This document shows, in pieces, positions 41,023-50,907 of a DNA stretch of 64,000 bases. The stretch is from Scheffersomyces stipitis CBS 6054. Its lineage: Eukaryota; Ascomycota; Pichiomycetes; Serinales; Debaryomycetaceae. The stretch's first letter is position 1. Every line of letters starts with the position of its first letter. The stretch covers positions 2,294,001 through 2,358,000 of the forward strand of contig NC_009042.1 in NCBI RefSeq assembly GCF_000209165.1. Reading direction: 5' to 3'. The notes below the pieces were generated by a model. The model saw only the letters and a program-made list of their open reading frames with translations. It searched no databases and was not told the origin of the DNA. A program made the translations under genes and the position numbers.

Positions 41023-42864
41023 CTAGAACTCCTGTCTGTAGCTTCTCTTGGATCTCTTCGACAACCAGTCTTTAAGAGCAAAGACTGTCATTTCCCAAGC
41101 CATCAACAACGTGATGAAACCCAAGGTCACGTTCAAACTGAACATGGGGCTCAAGCCATGGTACTCGAAGCTCTGCACTACAGGATCGGTAGACTCCATA
41201 AAGATTACCCCACCACACAACAAACTGAAACTGACTATCAACTCAGTAATTGGTCTCAGTGGACGCAATAACGCCTTGGCATTAACGGGGAGAAGCAATA
41301 CCAAGATGTAGGTAAGTAATCTGAATGCACATCCTAAAATAAACATGTTACCCCATTGAATGTGGATCTCAGTCGACAAAGGACTGGCCTGCTCGTGTTT
41401 GGACATAAGTATGCCCGTCCAGAAAATGGTTACTACGGGGAATGGGTTTGGTGAGAATCCGGGCGAGGCTTTTAAGATTTTTCCTACCTTAGAATTTTTC
41501 ACAGCCAAATCGTAGTTGTCAATGGCCTTCTCGTATCTCCATGCAGCCAATTTCGACTCGGTGATGACTCCACACAAGCCGCAGCCTATATAGATAAAGG
41601 CAATGGAAGCATGCTGCAAGTCCTTGGAGGAATAGGGCTTTCCTGCATTTGCCAAATGTTCCAAAAAGATATTGGTACAGCCGTAGAACAAGATAAGCCC
41701 AGACTCCAAACATTCCATCGTAACCAAGCCAGTGGACTGGATTCTATTCCATCTCGATGAAGTATCAGACACATATTTATGGTTCCAAGCCCAACCCTTA
41801 TTCGAGAAAGCTCCGCTGTATCTGGCGAGAGTCAAGATACCATATGCAAAAAATACACCACCCTTAATAAAGTGCGCAAGCAAGTTAAACACTTTGGATC
41901 CCTGCCCGTATAACAAGAAGGTGGCAACTCCAGTGGGAATATATATCATGAAATAGAAGAAATGGCCCCAGTTTAAGAAGTTGAACATGTACTTGGAAAC
42001 AGTATACAAGGTCTTGTTTATGTGGCTAAACACGGGCCAGTCAAACACCTTAAAAATGGGACTAAATGCTCTAACAGGAGGAGGTAACATCGAGTTGGAC
42101 GAAGTCTTGAGGTGTCCATTGGCATGGACAGGATTCAAGTCTAGCGAGTTCGACGTCGTTCCCAGTCTCGACAAGTCGTATAGAGTGATAGCAGGCGAGT
42201 CACAGCTGTTCTGGTCTTCAAAGTCCTCGTCTGTGCCGGCCACACCGAAGTACTCATGACCTGTGGCTCTTTCGGCCAAGTCGTTGTTGATGTATTTATA
42301 ACCAAAATTGACAAATGCTGCCACCAAGTGGGCCGCCGTCGAGAACAACAAGATCCACGACATCTTGTTGTAGGCATTGCCGGGGTACATATCTGGAATC
42401 GACTTGATGAATACCGAGAAGCACGTAAGACTAACTAGCACTAGTGTCGTGTGCACTACCAACGTAGACAAATACCAGGAAGTCATGTTCAAGTTATTGA
42501 ACACAATGGCTACAGGATAGACAAAAATGATAGACAAAAGACCGACAATGATGTGGCCATACAAGGCGCCTCTATGCTTGGACTCGACATTGAAGTACGT
42601 GGTGGTGTTGTACTGTTCCCAGAACTTTCTTTCTATAGGCAAGAGCTCGGTCTGGAGAATAGGCATGCCATGCATATGATGCAGTACGTGAGGGACCGGA
42701 GATTCCTCTTCCTCGTGATGGTGACTGTTTGGAGACATGCCGTCAGAAGCGGCCTGGGACGGGGCCGGGAGATGAGCGTCGCCGTGGTCAGCCATGTCGG
42801 CCATGTCGGCGGCAGCTACAGCGAGGAGGGAGGCTAGTATTATGGGAGTGTTGGAAATCCGCAT
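41023..42864 (-). CDS. YTP1: Ytp1-like multi-pass membrane protein (DUF2427 plus Ytp1 domains)
   Basis: Function of the family is unknown; it is distantly related to cytochrome b561-type membrane proteins and acts in the endomembrane system. The 613-residue protein has a signal peptide (MRISNTPIILASLLAVAAAD), then a luminal His/Met/Asp-rich segment (DMADMADHGDAH, SPNSHHHEEEE, HVLHHMHGM; about residues 20-70), reminiscent of metal-binding stretches. It continues with about ten hydrophobic spans, including GALYGHIIVGLLSIIFVYPVA and LSTLVVHTTLVLVSLTCFSVF. The C-terminal part (FGYKYINNDL onward and GWAWNHKY) is the Ytp1 domain. S. cerevisiae Ytp1 is 459 residues, but longer relatives exist in filamentous fungi and Candida. 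The start is the first ATG. Confidence 0.82.
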   Translation of the reverse strand: MRISNTPIILASLLAVAAADMADMADHGDAHLPAPSQAASDGMSPNSHHHEEEESPVPHVLHHMHGMPILQTELLPIERKFWEQYNTTTYFNVESKHRGALYGHIIVGLLSIIFVYPVAIVFNNLNMTSWYLSTLVVHTTLVLVSLTCFSVFIKSIPDMYPGNAYNKMSWILLFSTAAHLVAAFVNFGYKYINNDLAERATGHEYFGVAGTDEDFEDQNSCDSPAITLYDLSRLGTTSNSLDLNPVHANGHLKTSSNSMLPPPVRAFSPIFKVFDWPVFSHINKTLYTVSKYMFNFLNWGHFFYFMIYIPTGVATFLLYGQGSKVFNLLAHFIKGGVFFAYGILTLARYSGAFSNKGWAWNHKYVSDTSSRWNRIQSTGLVTMECLESGLILFYGCTNIFLEHLANAGKPYSSKDLQHASIAFIYIGCGLCGVITESKLAAWRYEKAIDNYDLAVKNSKVGKILKASPGFSPNPFPVVTIFWTGILMSKHEQASPLSTEIHIQWGNMFILGCAFRLLTYILVLLLPVNAKALLRPLRPITELIVSFSLLCGGVIFMESTDPVVQSFEYHGLSPMFSLNVTLGFITLLMAWEMTVFALKDWLSKRSKRSYRQEF

Positions 42865-43440
42865 GGTAATTGATGTGATGAGTGATGAGCCGATAGGTTA
42901 CAAAGACAAGGGATTAGTGAGCCTGATTAGTGAGCCCAATAAATAACACTAGTCGGAGTACAACACTAAGCTGAGTAGACTAGACGTGTGCACGGTGAAA
43001 GATACACAACCAGTAGCCACGGTGGTGATAGTAGCTCTGCAATTGAATAAAGAAGATCCAAAAAACTATTGGATAATTTATAACTGTTTCGGTTCTGCGA
43101 GAATAAATTTTGCTCGGTAGGTAGAAAAACTCAGTGCCACTAACTATCGATTTCGAAGCTTGAGAAGAGTGAAGCAGTAGTAGTACTATGGATAGCAGAG
43201 ACTCAATGACAGTCGAGAAGCAAGACGGGTCTATGTCAGATACAGTGCAAAACAACTAATTGCTACCTTGGATAGTAAGTCGCCATCCTCAGCTGTGCAA
43301 CCGTGGAGGGATGGGTCCAATATATATACTGGCAAATGCACAATGCAGTCAATTAATAAATCCAGTAAAAATGGCGGTACTAAAATTATTCCCACGCAAA
43401 CGCACCGACGAGCCGTTTCTACACCGCAGTTCACGCCAAC

Positions 43441-43538
43441 TTCCGACCGGTGCAATGCCCGTAGAATGTGGGCAACAATTGCTCTGCCTATTATTGCCAT
43501 GATGAGTAAAGGTCGGATAATCCAGGTTCCGACCGGTG
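43441..43538. repeat. Two TTCCGACCGGTG direct copies
   Basis: Exact 12-bp copies at 43441-43452 and 43527-43538, 86 bases apart, about 0.6 kb upstream of the YTP1-like start. The CCG/CGG-rich core resembles Zn-cluster factor sites. Confidence 0.8.
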
Positions 43539-44152
43539 ATGCATTTTATGACGTCCTGCACACAATCCCAAAAGCAGCATGTCTACTCAATCGAGCCCAC
43601 CCAGCAGCACTGCTGTAGATGCTTCATGGGGCCCGGAAGTCACACAAGGCTGTGGAAGCAACATCGCACAGGGCTCAGGAAGCGACGCTCCTCGGGGCAG
43701 TATCGACATTGCCCCATTTCAAGGTAAACAATGCAAACCAAACCTAGATTGGGTTTCGTTATCGTGGTTTTGCTTCCTGTCACGAAAGTCCGGCACGTGA
43801 CCGGAACCATCGGAATGTCTAAATTAGGATGAGCCGTTGGCCAAGCACGCAGTCCAGATTTGTTTGTAGACTTAATTCCGACTATATCCGACCCGACTCC
43901 TTAGGAGGGTCTAGTGAGAAAATGTGTCATTTTCTGCCCCCCAAAAATACCTCAGTATAGTCAAACTCCTTCTGGAAGTCACAGCTAGGGGATATGGGAC
44001 AATAACTCGGAACCTTCCAGGGAACGAGCGAGAAGACCGAAGCAAAGTCCATCGTCAAAGTCCACTATTTGCCCCGAAGTCGTTTCTCGGTGCCGGTCCG
44101 AGCCCATCTTCGACTGCGGTCCTACTGATTATTAATAATAGCACTGGAACGT

Positions 44153-44176
44153 ACAAATTTACAAATTTACAAATTT
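44153..44176. repeat. Three tandem ACAAATTT units
   Basis: Perfect head-to-tail 8-mers at 44153, 44161 and 44169. Confidence 0.9.
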
Positions 44177-45135
44177 AGAAAAATTAATTTTATTCACCAG
44201 ATTCGACTCTATTTTCGTCCCAGAGAATTTCGTATTACGCTACCTAGATAACTCACGCAACAATAGCCTCATGCGGGCTTTGATTAATAAGCCATCTTGT
44301 AGTGACCTCCGATGACAGCCACATACCAATCGAGCGACAATTCCGAAGCAATCGCTCGATCCAAGGCTAAAGCACCACTAGACTGGCCAAGAAGCTTCGG
44401 AGATAGTTAAATATAGTTTATTTTGAAGATGTTACAGCCCGTTCTATTCTTATAGTGGTTTGCAGTCTACTCTTATCTATTGGGCTATCTTTCCGAATAT
44501 CTTGGAATTCGTATCAGTCGTCTGATTGGAACAGCTGAAAATAGATTCGGTCGAAAAAATGCAAATTTTCACGATTTTTCATTCTCGACGACTTTACCCG
44601 AATTGCAATTCGTATCTACTACGGAACAGAATCGTGTTATTTTCTCCACCATGTGTCGTCAGTTTCTCCACTGTCATATGCTTCCGTCCATTGTCTGATT
44701 TTTTCACCTATCTAACGTTCCGGTCTTGGAACACAAAATGGGTCGGGATTAGTGGCCTATTGCCGATACCAATATGCCCGCATTTGGTTCGGTCGCAGTT
44801 TTCTCGTATTGCGCTACTTTGGATCTGGTTTTTGTCTCTGACCACCAAGTTGCATCAAGGATATTATCACTGGTGCGAGGAAACAAGTCTACAGTAGGCT
44901 GAGTAAAATTTGCCATGTCTGAAGGCTGCGACCAGAAGGTTGTCCCCTGCCATAAATTCACTGTAGATAGATTTATGTCTCTACTATGTAGTGTATTGTT
45001 TGCGAAGTTTCTCTATATATCAAACTATTCTACAGTATACGATGGCATCCAATGCTATATAAAAACAGTATGTCTACTGTTATGCTTCCAGATCTACATC
45101 CAATGTCTTCTTTGTATATATTCTGCACTCAACTA

Positions 45136-47457
45136 TCACAAGGCGTTCTTTCTCGTCAAATAATCAAATCTCGAATAGGTGTATCCGATAAACGGCAAAT
45201 CTTCCTTAACATTCTTCTTGCCGTTCTTCATGTCTTGTTCTCTCTGTTCCATAGCTTTGCTCAAAGCTGGAGACTCTGGAACGTTTTCTAACTCATCTGT
45301 AGGGAAGAATCGAGTATCGGTAATAGATCTCAATTTAGGAATAAATGGTGCATCAACTTTTCTGATAGTTTCCCAGTCCACACCTCTAAAGAATGGATGG
45401 CGCTTGATTTCTTCTGCTCCTCCGTATCTACCTAATCGGTTCTCCGAGCTCGTCAATAACTTCCGGATCAAATCCTCACTCTCTGGAGACAAGTGAATAT
45501 CCTCTGGAATTTGTAACGTCTCTTGCCAGTTCAAAATCTTACGATACGTCTCGTGTGGTGTCTCACTGCAGAAAGGCGGCCAGCCGATTAAACACTCAAA
45601 CATGATCGCACCCAAAGACCACCAATCGCATTCTTGACCATACCCTTGGTGAATAAAGATCTCTGGCGCAATATAGTCAGGGGTACCTACAGTGGAATAA
45701 GCCATAAGTCTACGTGACTTTCTCCAAGTTTGCATCTGCTGTCTGTTTGACATTGTCAAATGAATGGCATCCACCATCATCGAATTACGGCCACTGGTCA
45801 ACTGGTTCGGTTGCAAATGGTTCGAAGGGCCCTCTTTCTCTAACAATTTCTTGTAGTAGTTGGAGTCGTGAGTCTTATGAAAACCGGTTGATAGCCCAAA
45901 GTCTGACAACTTGATGTGGCCCCTGATGTCAATCAATATGTTATCGGGCTTGATGTCACGATGGATAAAGCCAAGCTTGTGAATAGCTTCAATGGCCAAT
46001 ACACACTCAGCCATGTAAAATCTGGTGATATCCTCAGTGAAAATTTGCCATCTGATCAACATGGTCATAAGATCTCCTCCTGGTAAAAACTCCATGATTA
46101 AGTACAAGTACTGTGTATCCTGAAAGGAGTAATATAATGACACAACCCAAGGCGAGTCACTGCCTGCTAAGACATCTCTTTCGGCCTTCACGTGAGCTAA
46201 TTGATCCTTTTTGTACATTTCAGACTTTAATAATGTTTTCATGGCGTAAATCTTACCAGTATCTTTCTTCTGCACCAATCTGACTTCTCCAAATGCACCT
46301 TTACCAATAACCTTGACGGTGGTGAAATCCTCTAAGGAAAGCTTTGTTCTTCTCAATCTCAAGAACTGTGACTCCTTCTTACCCAAGTTCTGCAATTGTC
46401 TATTCTTTCTTTCTTCACTGGAACCGGACTCTTCTGTCAAGAGCTTATGCTCCAAATCTAATCTTCTTTGATTTCTTTCGATGGCATGACTCACAGCCAT
46501 GGTGTAGTAGTTTTCCAACTTCAACTTAATAGCTGCTGCCTTGTCATTGGTGTTCTTGTTGAGCAAGTTGGGTTGCCTCGTGAAGTAAACGTAGTTTGAT
46601 TTGACCGGCACTTCTTGTGTTTCCTTCTGGAGTATAGGGGCATGTGGAGGTAGAAGCTGTTGTTGCTGCTGAACCTGATGTTGCTGAAGTTGCTTTTGCT
46701 GTTGAATGTGATTCTGTTGCTGAATGCTCTGTTGTTGTTGCTGAATACTCTGTTGAGTATGTTGTTGCTGAACATTTATCGGAGATGCTTCGCCGTTAGT
46801 AGCCCCGTTACTCTGATAGTTTTGGGAGTTCAAGACATTGGCAGAACTATGGTTCGATACCAACGAGTTGGCCAAAGAGATGTTGGAGTTGCTGATCTCG
46901 GAGAGATTGGTGCTGCTGTTGTTGTTCAACTGTGTGAATGCAGTAGGTGGCTTAAAGCTCAACGAGTCGATCGAGGTGAACTTGCTGCTGTTATTATTGG
47001 TGTTCTTGAGATTTTCGTCTCTGGTTATGCTGTTGAATTGCTTGTTTTCGTTGCTGCTGTAGCCTAAACTTTCGTCGTTAAACCCGTTGTTGGTGAACCG
47101 TGGAGAAGGAGCGTTACCAAACTGACCTGGTTGTGAAAGATGCTGGGTACTACGAATGGGCGATCTGTTGTCGTGAGCCGATGAAGTTGGCGGCTGTTCC
47201 AAGATCTGAGTATTGTCTTCTTCCATGTAACTGTCATCTTCATATTGAAAATGTTGTTGACTTTGACCTTGGCCTTGACCTTGAAACCCATTTAAATCAT
47301 TGTTCTGAGCATAGAATTGTTCTTGTTGTTGTTGAGCATGTTGCTGTTGAGCCTGTTGCTGTTGCTGCTGTTGTTGGTGAGCCTGAACTTGTTGGGCCTG
47401 TAAATGCTGAAAGTAGAGCTGCTGCTTCTGTTCTTCAGTGAGGTTGTCGAAATTCAT
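45136..47457 (-). CDS. CBK1: NDR/LATS-family protein kinase Cbk1
   Basis: Kinase of the RAM network; with Mob2 it controls Ace2, polarised growth, cell separation and the mRNA repressor Ssd1. From the ATG at 47457 ([20 protein letters not shown]) the product has 773 residues; an upstream in-frame GTG is ignored. The first 290 residues are Gln/Asn/Ser-rich with polyQ runs. The Mob2-binding helix region is [20 protein letters not shown]. The kinase domain starts at [15 protein letters not shown] (about 376), with HRDIKPDN (about 495-502), DFG (about 517), the long NDR activation insert with [20 protein letters not shown] (about 575-595), and the AGC hydrophobic motif [13 protein letters not shown] near the end. 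All catalytic residues are present. The 5' leader has five copies of an 8-mer. Confidence 0.95.
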   Translation of the reverse strand: MNFDNLTEEQKQQLYFQHLQAQQVQAHQQQQQQQQAQQQHAQQQQEQFYAQNNDLNGFQGQGQGQSQQHFQYEDDSYMEEDNTQILEQPPTSSAHDNRSPIRSTQHLSQPGQFGNAPSPRFTNNGFNDESLGYSSNENKQFNSITRDENLKNTNNNSSKFTSIDSLSFKPPTAFTQLNNNSSTNLSEISNSNISLANSLVSNHSSANVLNSQNYQSNGATNGEASPINVQQQHTQQSIQQQQQSIQQQNHIQQQKQLQQHQVQQQQQLLPPHAPILQKETQEVPVKSNYVYFTRQPNLLNKNTNDKAAAIKLKLENYYTMAVSHAIERNQRRLDLEHKLLTEESGSSEERKNRQLQNLGKKESQFLRLRRTKLSLEDFTTVKVIGKGAFGEVRLVQKKDTGKIYAMKTLLKSEMYKKDQLAHVKAERDVLAGSDSPWVVSLYYSFQDTQYLYLIMEFLPGGDLMTMLIRWQIFTEDITRFYMAECVLAIEAIHKLGFIHRDIKPDNILIDIRGHIKLSDFGLSTGFHKTHDSNYYKKLLEKEGPSNHLQPNQLTSGRNSMMVDAIHLTMSNRQQMQTWRKSRRLMAYSTVGTPDYIAPEIFIHQGYGQECDWWSLGAIMFECLIGWPPFCSETPHETYRKILNWQETLQIPEDIHLSPESEDLIRKLLTSSENRLGRYGGAEEIKRHPFFRGVDWETIRKVDAPFIPKLRSITDTRFFPTDELENVPESPALSKAMEQREQDMKNGKKNVKEDLPFIGYTYSRFDYLTRKNAL

Positions 47458-48674
47458 GTTGGACACGATGGAGTAAACACCTATAATAACAAAATAAGAA
47501 GAAGCTTGAAGGCTGCAATATCACGTTGAATACGGTATGACCCGCAAGAGAGTTATGATGTTGATGAAGATATGGAAATAATATCCGATGTTAAAATGTT
47601 AACATAAAAAAGTTGATTTTGTTATGATAATGATGGTTATGATATGTTGATATGAATGTTATGATGTTTTGGAATTGATGGATGTTATGATGTTAATAAT
47701 TATCGAAATCGTAGACCTGAATCGTTGACGATGGAAATTCTAGCCTATACTAGACCCTGAAGATACAATGGTTCAATAACAGTTGAAATAAAAGGAACGA
47801 CTCTATACAGTTAGTGTAACAACACTATCTGGATCTGACAGCGAAGCGTTGTGTATGTACTGCCGCAGGAAGGTTGAGTAAAGATCGACTTGTACCTTGA
47901 AGAAAATCAACGTCTTTGTTTTTGTTGTTTTTTTGTTGATCTGAAACTCTCCGTATTTTTTGTTGCGCTTTTTTCGTGTTCAGCCGTCGTGGTTTGCACG
48001 AAATAGTTAACGGTCCAGTATCGCTTTTTAACTATGTACTGAAATTCTTAAGTAGAAGATAGTAGAGATAGAGCAACGAATAGCGGTTGCATGTACTGGT
48101 ATGGTCGATCGCAAATGTAGTGGCTGTTACGAGGTTTTACGGGTGTTTCACTGTAGTAATTTTTCTTGCCATGGGCTACAAGCACTTTCCTAAAAGAGCA
48201 ATATCATTACATCATCACATAATTCTCTCTGGCATGTTCTACTCAACTGTTTCTACAATCAGAGCAGCATACGTATAGCACATAAATAGACCATGAACAA
48301 AGCAGAACTTGTTCAGCGAAGCCTTGCCACAACTAAATGTGGTTTTATATACTGATCAGGTCTTGTACTTTGCACTTTTAATCAGAAGTTTGGTCAAGGA
48401 TTCCCTACTTCTTGAATAGTTCCAATTGTCAATCTACATTTCATCCTAAAAGCTATTTTTACTATAGTATAAATGATAAACCAAAAAGTATAAACCTCAA
48501 TAAAAATGGACTATCGACGGCTCTTCACAAAATGGGAATGAACAATAATATATTTATATTACAAACGTCATTAGTGTATTAATGTGTATGCAACACCATT
48601 CCATGAAGCAATTGCTCACCAATAATGACTTTTTATCATATTCAAATTCATTAACAATTCTTTGATTATCACTT
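47458..48674 (-). promoter_or_regulatory. CBK1 promoter/leader and RPL42 3' region
   Basis: 1.2 kb with no gene. Five copies of GTTATGAT (ATCATAAC in the CBK1 sense) lie at 47552-47691. A T-rich stretch at about 47920-47975 could set the CBK1 promoter. The RPL42 3' UTR occupies the right end. Confidence 0.55.
47552..47691 (-). repeat. Five dispersed ATCATAAC motifs in CBK1 5' region
   Basis: On the plus strand GTTATGAT occurs at 47552, 47621, 47636, 47658 and 47684, all in the same orientation, 95-235 bases before the CBK1 ATG. Confidence 0.8.
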
Positions 48675-49428
48675 TTAGAATTGCAAAGCTTGACCCTTTT
48701 GCTTCTTGTCACCACCCAATTCGAAGTGCTTACATCTCTTCAATGGCAATTGGGACTTGGCCTTGCAGACAACACATTCCAACTTCAAGACAACCTTCTT
48801 GGTAGTCTTAGCCTTCTTGTGGAAAATTTGCTTGGTTTGACCACCGTAACCAGATTGCTTACGGTCATATCTTCTCTTACCTTGAGCGAATAAAGAAGCC
48901 TTACCGGCCTTGTATTGGGTAACCTTGTGTTGAGTGTGCTTTCTGCACTCCTTACCTTTACAGTAGGTCTTTCTAGTTTTTGGGACGTTAACTAAATATC
49001 TGGTTAGTATTATGAATGTCGGTAATCTGAATGAGGTTAGTCTTTGGCGAAAGACAGAATGATCGTTTTAAGGTGTTTCAGTTCTCGTCGTGGATTTTGC
49101 ATGCTGTCACAATATTTTCCTTTACTTCAAAATTGATAGTCTTCACTGTCTTCGATGACTTCTAGATAACTTATGGACGATTTGTAAATGACTTCTGATT
49201 TCTTCTACATTGCTTCCATCTTCGTCCCTCAACTTTTTATCTTCTTAAATGTTCGATGCTTTTGAAAATTCTCTGAAAACTTTGATATCGAATTTGACAA
49301 TTATCATCTCGAACATTATCATTAATGAACAGATTCTTCTAGTGGGTTCTCTATATTATACATGATTTGATGATTCTGCCTAATGCTATGGATTTCCTCT
49401 TCATTGTTGGTGTCTAACACATACCCAT
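48675..49428 (-). CDS. RPL42: 60S ribosomal protein eL42, spliced
   Basis: eL42 (formerly L36a/L44) sits near the E site of the large subunit. Exon 1 is only four bases (ATGG, 49428-49425) and exon 2 is 48991-48675. Joined, they give [20 protein letters not shown] and 106 residues in all, ending [12 protein letters not shown]. Four Cys in two pairs (YCKGKEC and LECVVC) form the zinc site of the family, and [20 protein letters not shown] is the conserved centre containing the GGQ-like segment. Length equals the S. cerevisiae protein (106), whose gene also has its intron right after the start codon. Preferred codons suggest high expression. The promoter has Cbf1 and Tbf1-like sites. Confidence 0.97.
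48992..49424 (-). other. RPL42: RPL42 intron
   Basis: 433 bases. The 5' site GTATGT starts at 49424 directly after ATGG, the branch point TACTAAC is at about 49002-49008, and the 3' site is TTTAG ending at 48992. The branch-to-acceptor distance is about 10 bases. No C/D-box snoRNA signature (RTGATGA with CTGA) was found on the transcript strand. Confidence 0.95.
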
Positions 49429-50124
49429 TGTGACTTGATTATTGAAGCTAAAGTATAGGAAGTAAAAGAAAACTTTCTAGCTATAATTTTTTTTTCATAG
49501 TACTGGTTGAAAATTTTTTCCTACTATTCGCCCCGCTAGTAGTTTGTGCGTATGGGATGCGCGCTACCAAACAAATTATGTTACTGGACAGTGAGTAGTG
49601 TGAGGCACGTGACTCTTCAATGAGTTACAAACTCTATTCTGATCCCTGTGTCTATGTTAGTTAGTCCTTACGCAGAAGTGACTGTACATAGTTTGCATTT
49701 ATTTTTCACGTGATTTTATAGGGCTCCAGCCCTAACGCACTAGATGGTTGCAAATCAGTTCGTCTTCCTGCTGGCACTGTACCTGTATTAGTACAGATTA
49801 ACCAGCATCTCGTTCATGATGAAATAATACTAGCGGAGATCCACTCGTGATGATGTAATTGTAGGACAAAGCTTTTAAGACGTTATAACCATTATATTAA
49901 AATATGTAAATAAAACAAACAGAATTAGAGTTGCGAGTATCCTAGACACTATATATTATGTAGAAGAATAGGACCAAGGATACAAATATTCAGAAAGAAT
50001 GAATAACCATTCTCTGTTCAGACAACTCAACAGGTGTAAAGGTATTAACAGAAACCAAATTCTAGGACTTTTACTGGTGTAGGCAGTATTACTTACTGTG
50101 GGTTGACTGTGGGTAGACGCTAGT
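49429..50124 (-). promoter_or_regulatory. RPL42: RPL42 promoter region
   Basis: It contains CACGTG in GCACGTGAC (49605-49613) and in TCACGTGA (49706-49713), and AGCCCTAAC (49728-49736), a near match to the Tbf1 site RMCCCTAA. Cbf1 plus Tbf1 control of ribosomal-protein genes is established for Candida albicans. The right end holds the 3' UTR of the secreted-protein gene. Confidence 0.7.
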
Positions 50125-50907
50125 TTATAATTGTGTCACTGTCGTGTAGATGGTAGAGGTAGACGTGACAGTTTCATCCGCTTCACTTTCTGTAGCATAG
50201 TAGTAGTCGTAGTCAACGTAGCAAACTCCACTGGAGGTCACAGTGGAAATATTGCCTATGATCCAGGAGTCGGTTGAAGTGGGCACAGAACCAGCAGTAA
50301 TTGTTGGGCCGTCGTTCAGATCACCGGTAATAGTGGTTTCCTCTATTTTTGTAGCGAGGGTAGGGGTTGTTTCAACTGCCTCAAGTGATGTAGATACCGG
50401 CTGTACTAAGCTGGTGGTTTCAGGGGTATTAGTAGTTTGAGTAGTTTGAGTAGTTGGGGGAGTTTGTGTAGAAGGTGTTGATTCAGTGGTTGGGGTAGTT
50501 TCGGTGGAAGTGGTGGAAGTGGTTGGCTCTGGGGCTGGTTGCTGGGTAGTTTCAGTATCAGTTCCAGCTGGAGTTGTAACTTCATTTTCACTATTTGGAA
50601 CAACATCTTCAGGCAGCACAGGAGTAGTAGCAACTGTAGTGTAAGTGTGTGGTGTACCGAAAACAGTTGAAGTCACTGTTGCAGTGTACCTTGTTACAGT
50701 AAGAGTACTTGTGTTAATAATAAGGTTGGTCTTAGTTTGCACTGGACCTTCAACGGTGTGGTAGTTGGTTTGATAGTCCTGGACGGTGGTCTTCACCTTG
50801 ACAATAACAACGTCGTCATCGTCACGCTTGACTGCTGGTGGAGCTGCCATTGCAGTGGTAAAAATGGATGCAGCAGCGAGGGTCGTGAATAATTTGGAGA
50901 ATTGCAT
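50125..50907 (-). CDS. Secreted Thr-rich cell-wall-type protein
   Basis: I do not recognise the family with certainty. The 260-residue product has a clear signal peptide (MQFSKLFTTLAAASIFTTAMA, cut near residue 21), then a Lys-Arg pair (KRDDDD) that could be a Kex2 site. A central region of about 90 residues is rich in Thr, Pro and Gln (PTTSTTSTETTPTTESTPST and similar), which is expected to be heavily O-mannosylated. Before it comes a TxTxT beta-like segment (LIINTSTLTVTRYTATVTST); after it come GVCYVDYDYYYATESEADE and the end STIYTTVTQL. There is no hydrophobic C-terminus for a GPI anchor, so it is secreted or bound to wall by other means. It contains a single Cys in the mature part. Confidence 0.8.
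   Translation of the reverse strand: MQFSKLFTTLAAASIFTTAMAAPPAVKRDDDDVVIVKVKTTVQDYQTNYHTVEGPVQTKTNLIINTSTLTVTRYTATVTSTVFGTPHTYTTVATTPVLPEDVVPNSENEVTTPAGTDTETTQQPAPEPTTSTTSTETTPTTESTPSTQTPPTTQTTQTTNTPETTSLVQPVSTSLEAVETTPTLATKIEETTITGDLNDGPTITAGSVPTSTDSWIIGNISTVTSSGVCYVDYDYYYATESEADETVTSTSTIYTTVTQL

Larger units (their letters stand above)
42865..45135. promoter_or_regulatory. 2.3-kb gene-free region upstream of the YTP1-like gene
   Basis: No supported gene. Seen here: a 12-bp direct repeat TTCCGACCGGTG at 43441 and 43527; a CACGTG E-box at 43794-43799; three tandem ACAAATTT units (44153-44176); and two related patches, TCGTATTACGCTAC (about 44229) and TCGTATTGCGCTAC (about 44803). Stop codons are dense in all frames between about 43.9 and 45.1 kb. 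It could include a decayed element, but I see no terminal repeats or polymerase remnants. Confidence 0.45.

Noticed and set aside
43260..43800. Several overlapping 60-116-residue open frames upstream of the YTP1-like gene
   Set aside because: They conflict with each other in strand and phase and match nothing recognisable.
47458..47466. Three-residue extension of Cbk1
   Set aside because: It would start at GTG; the ATG at 47457 gives the conserved MNFD start of the family.
48992..49424. snoRNA inside the RPL42 intron
   Set aside because: Ribosomal-protein introns can host snoRNAs, but no C box with a matching D box was found on the transcript strand.
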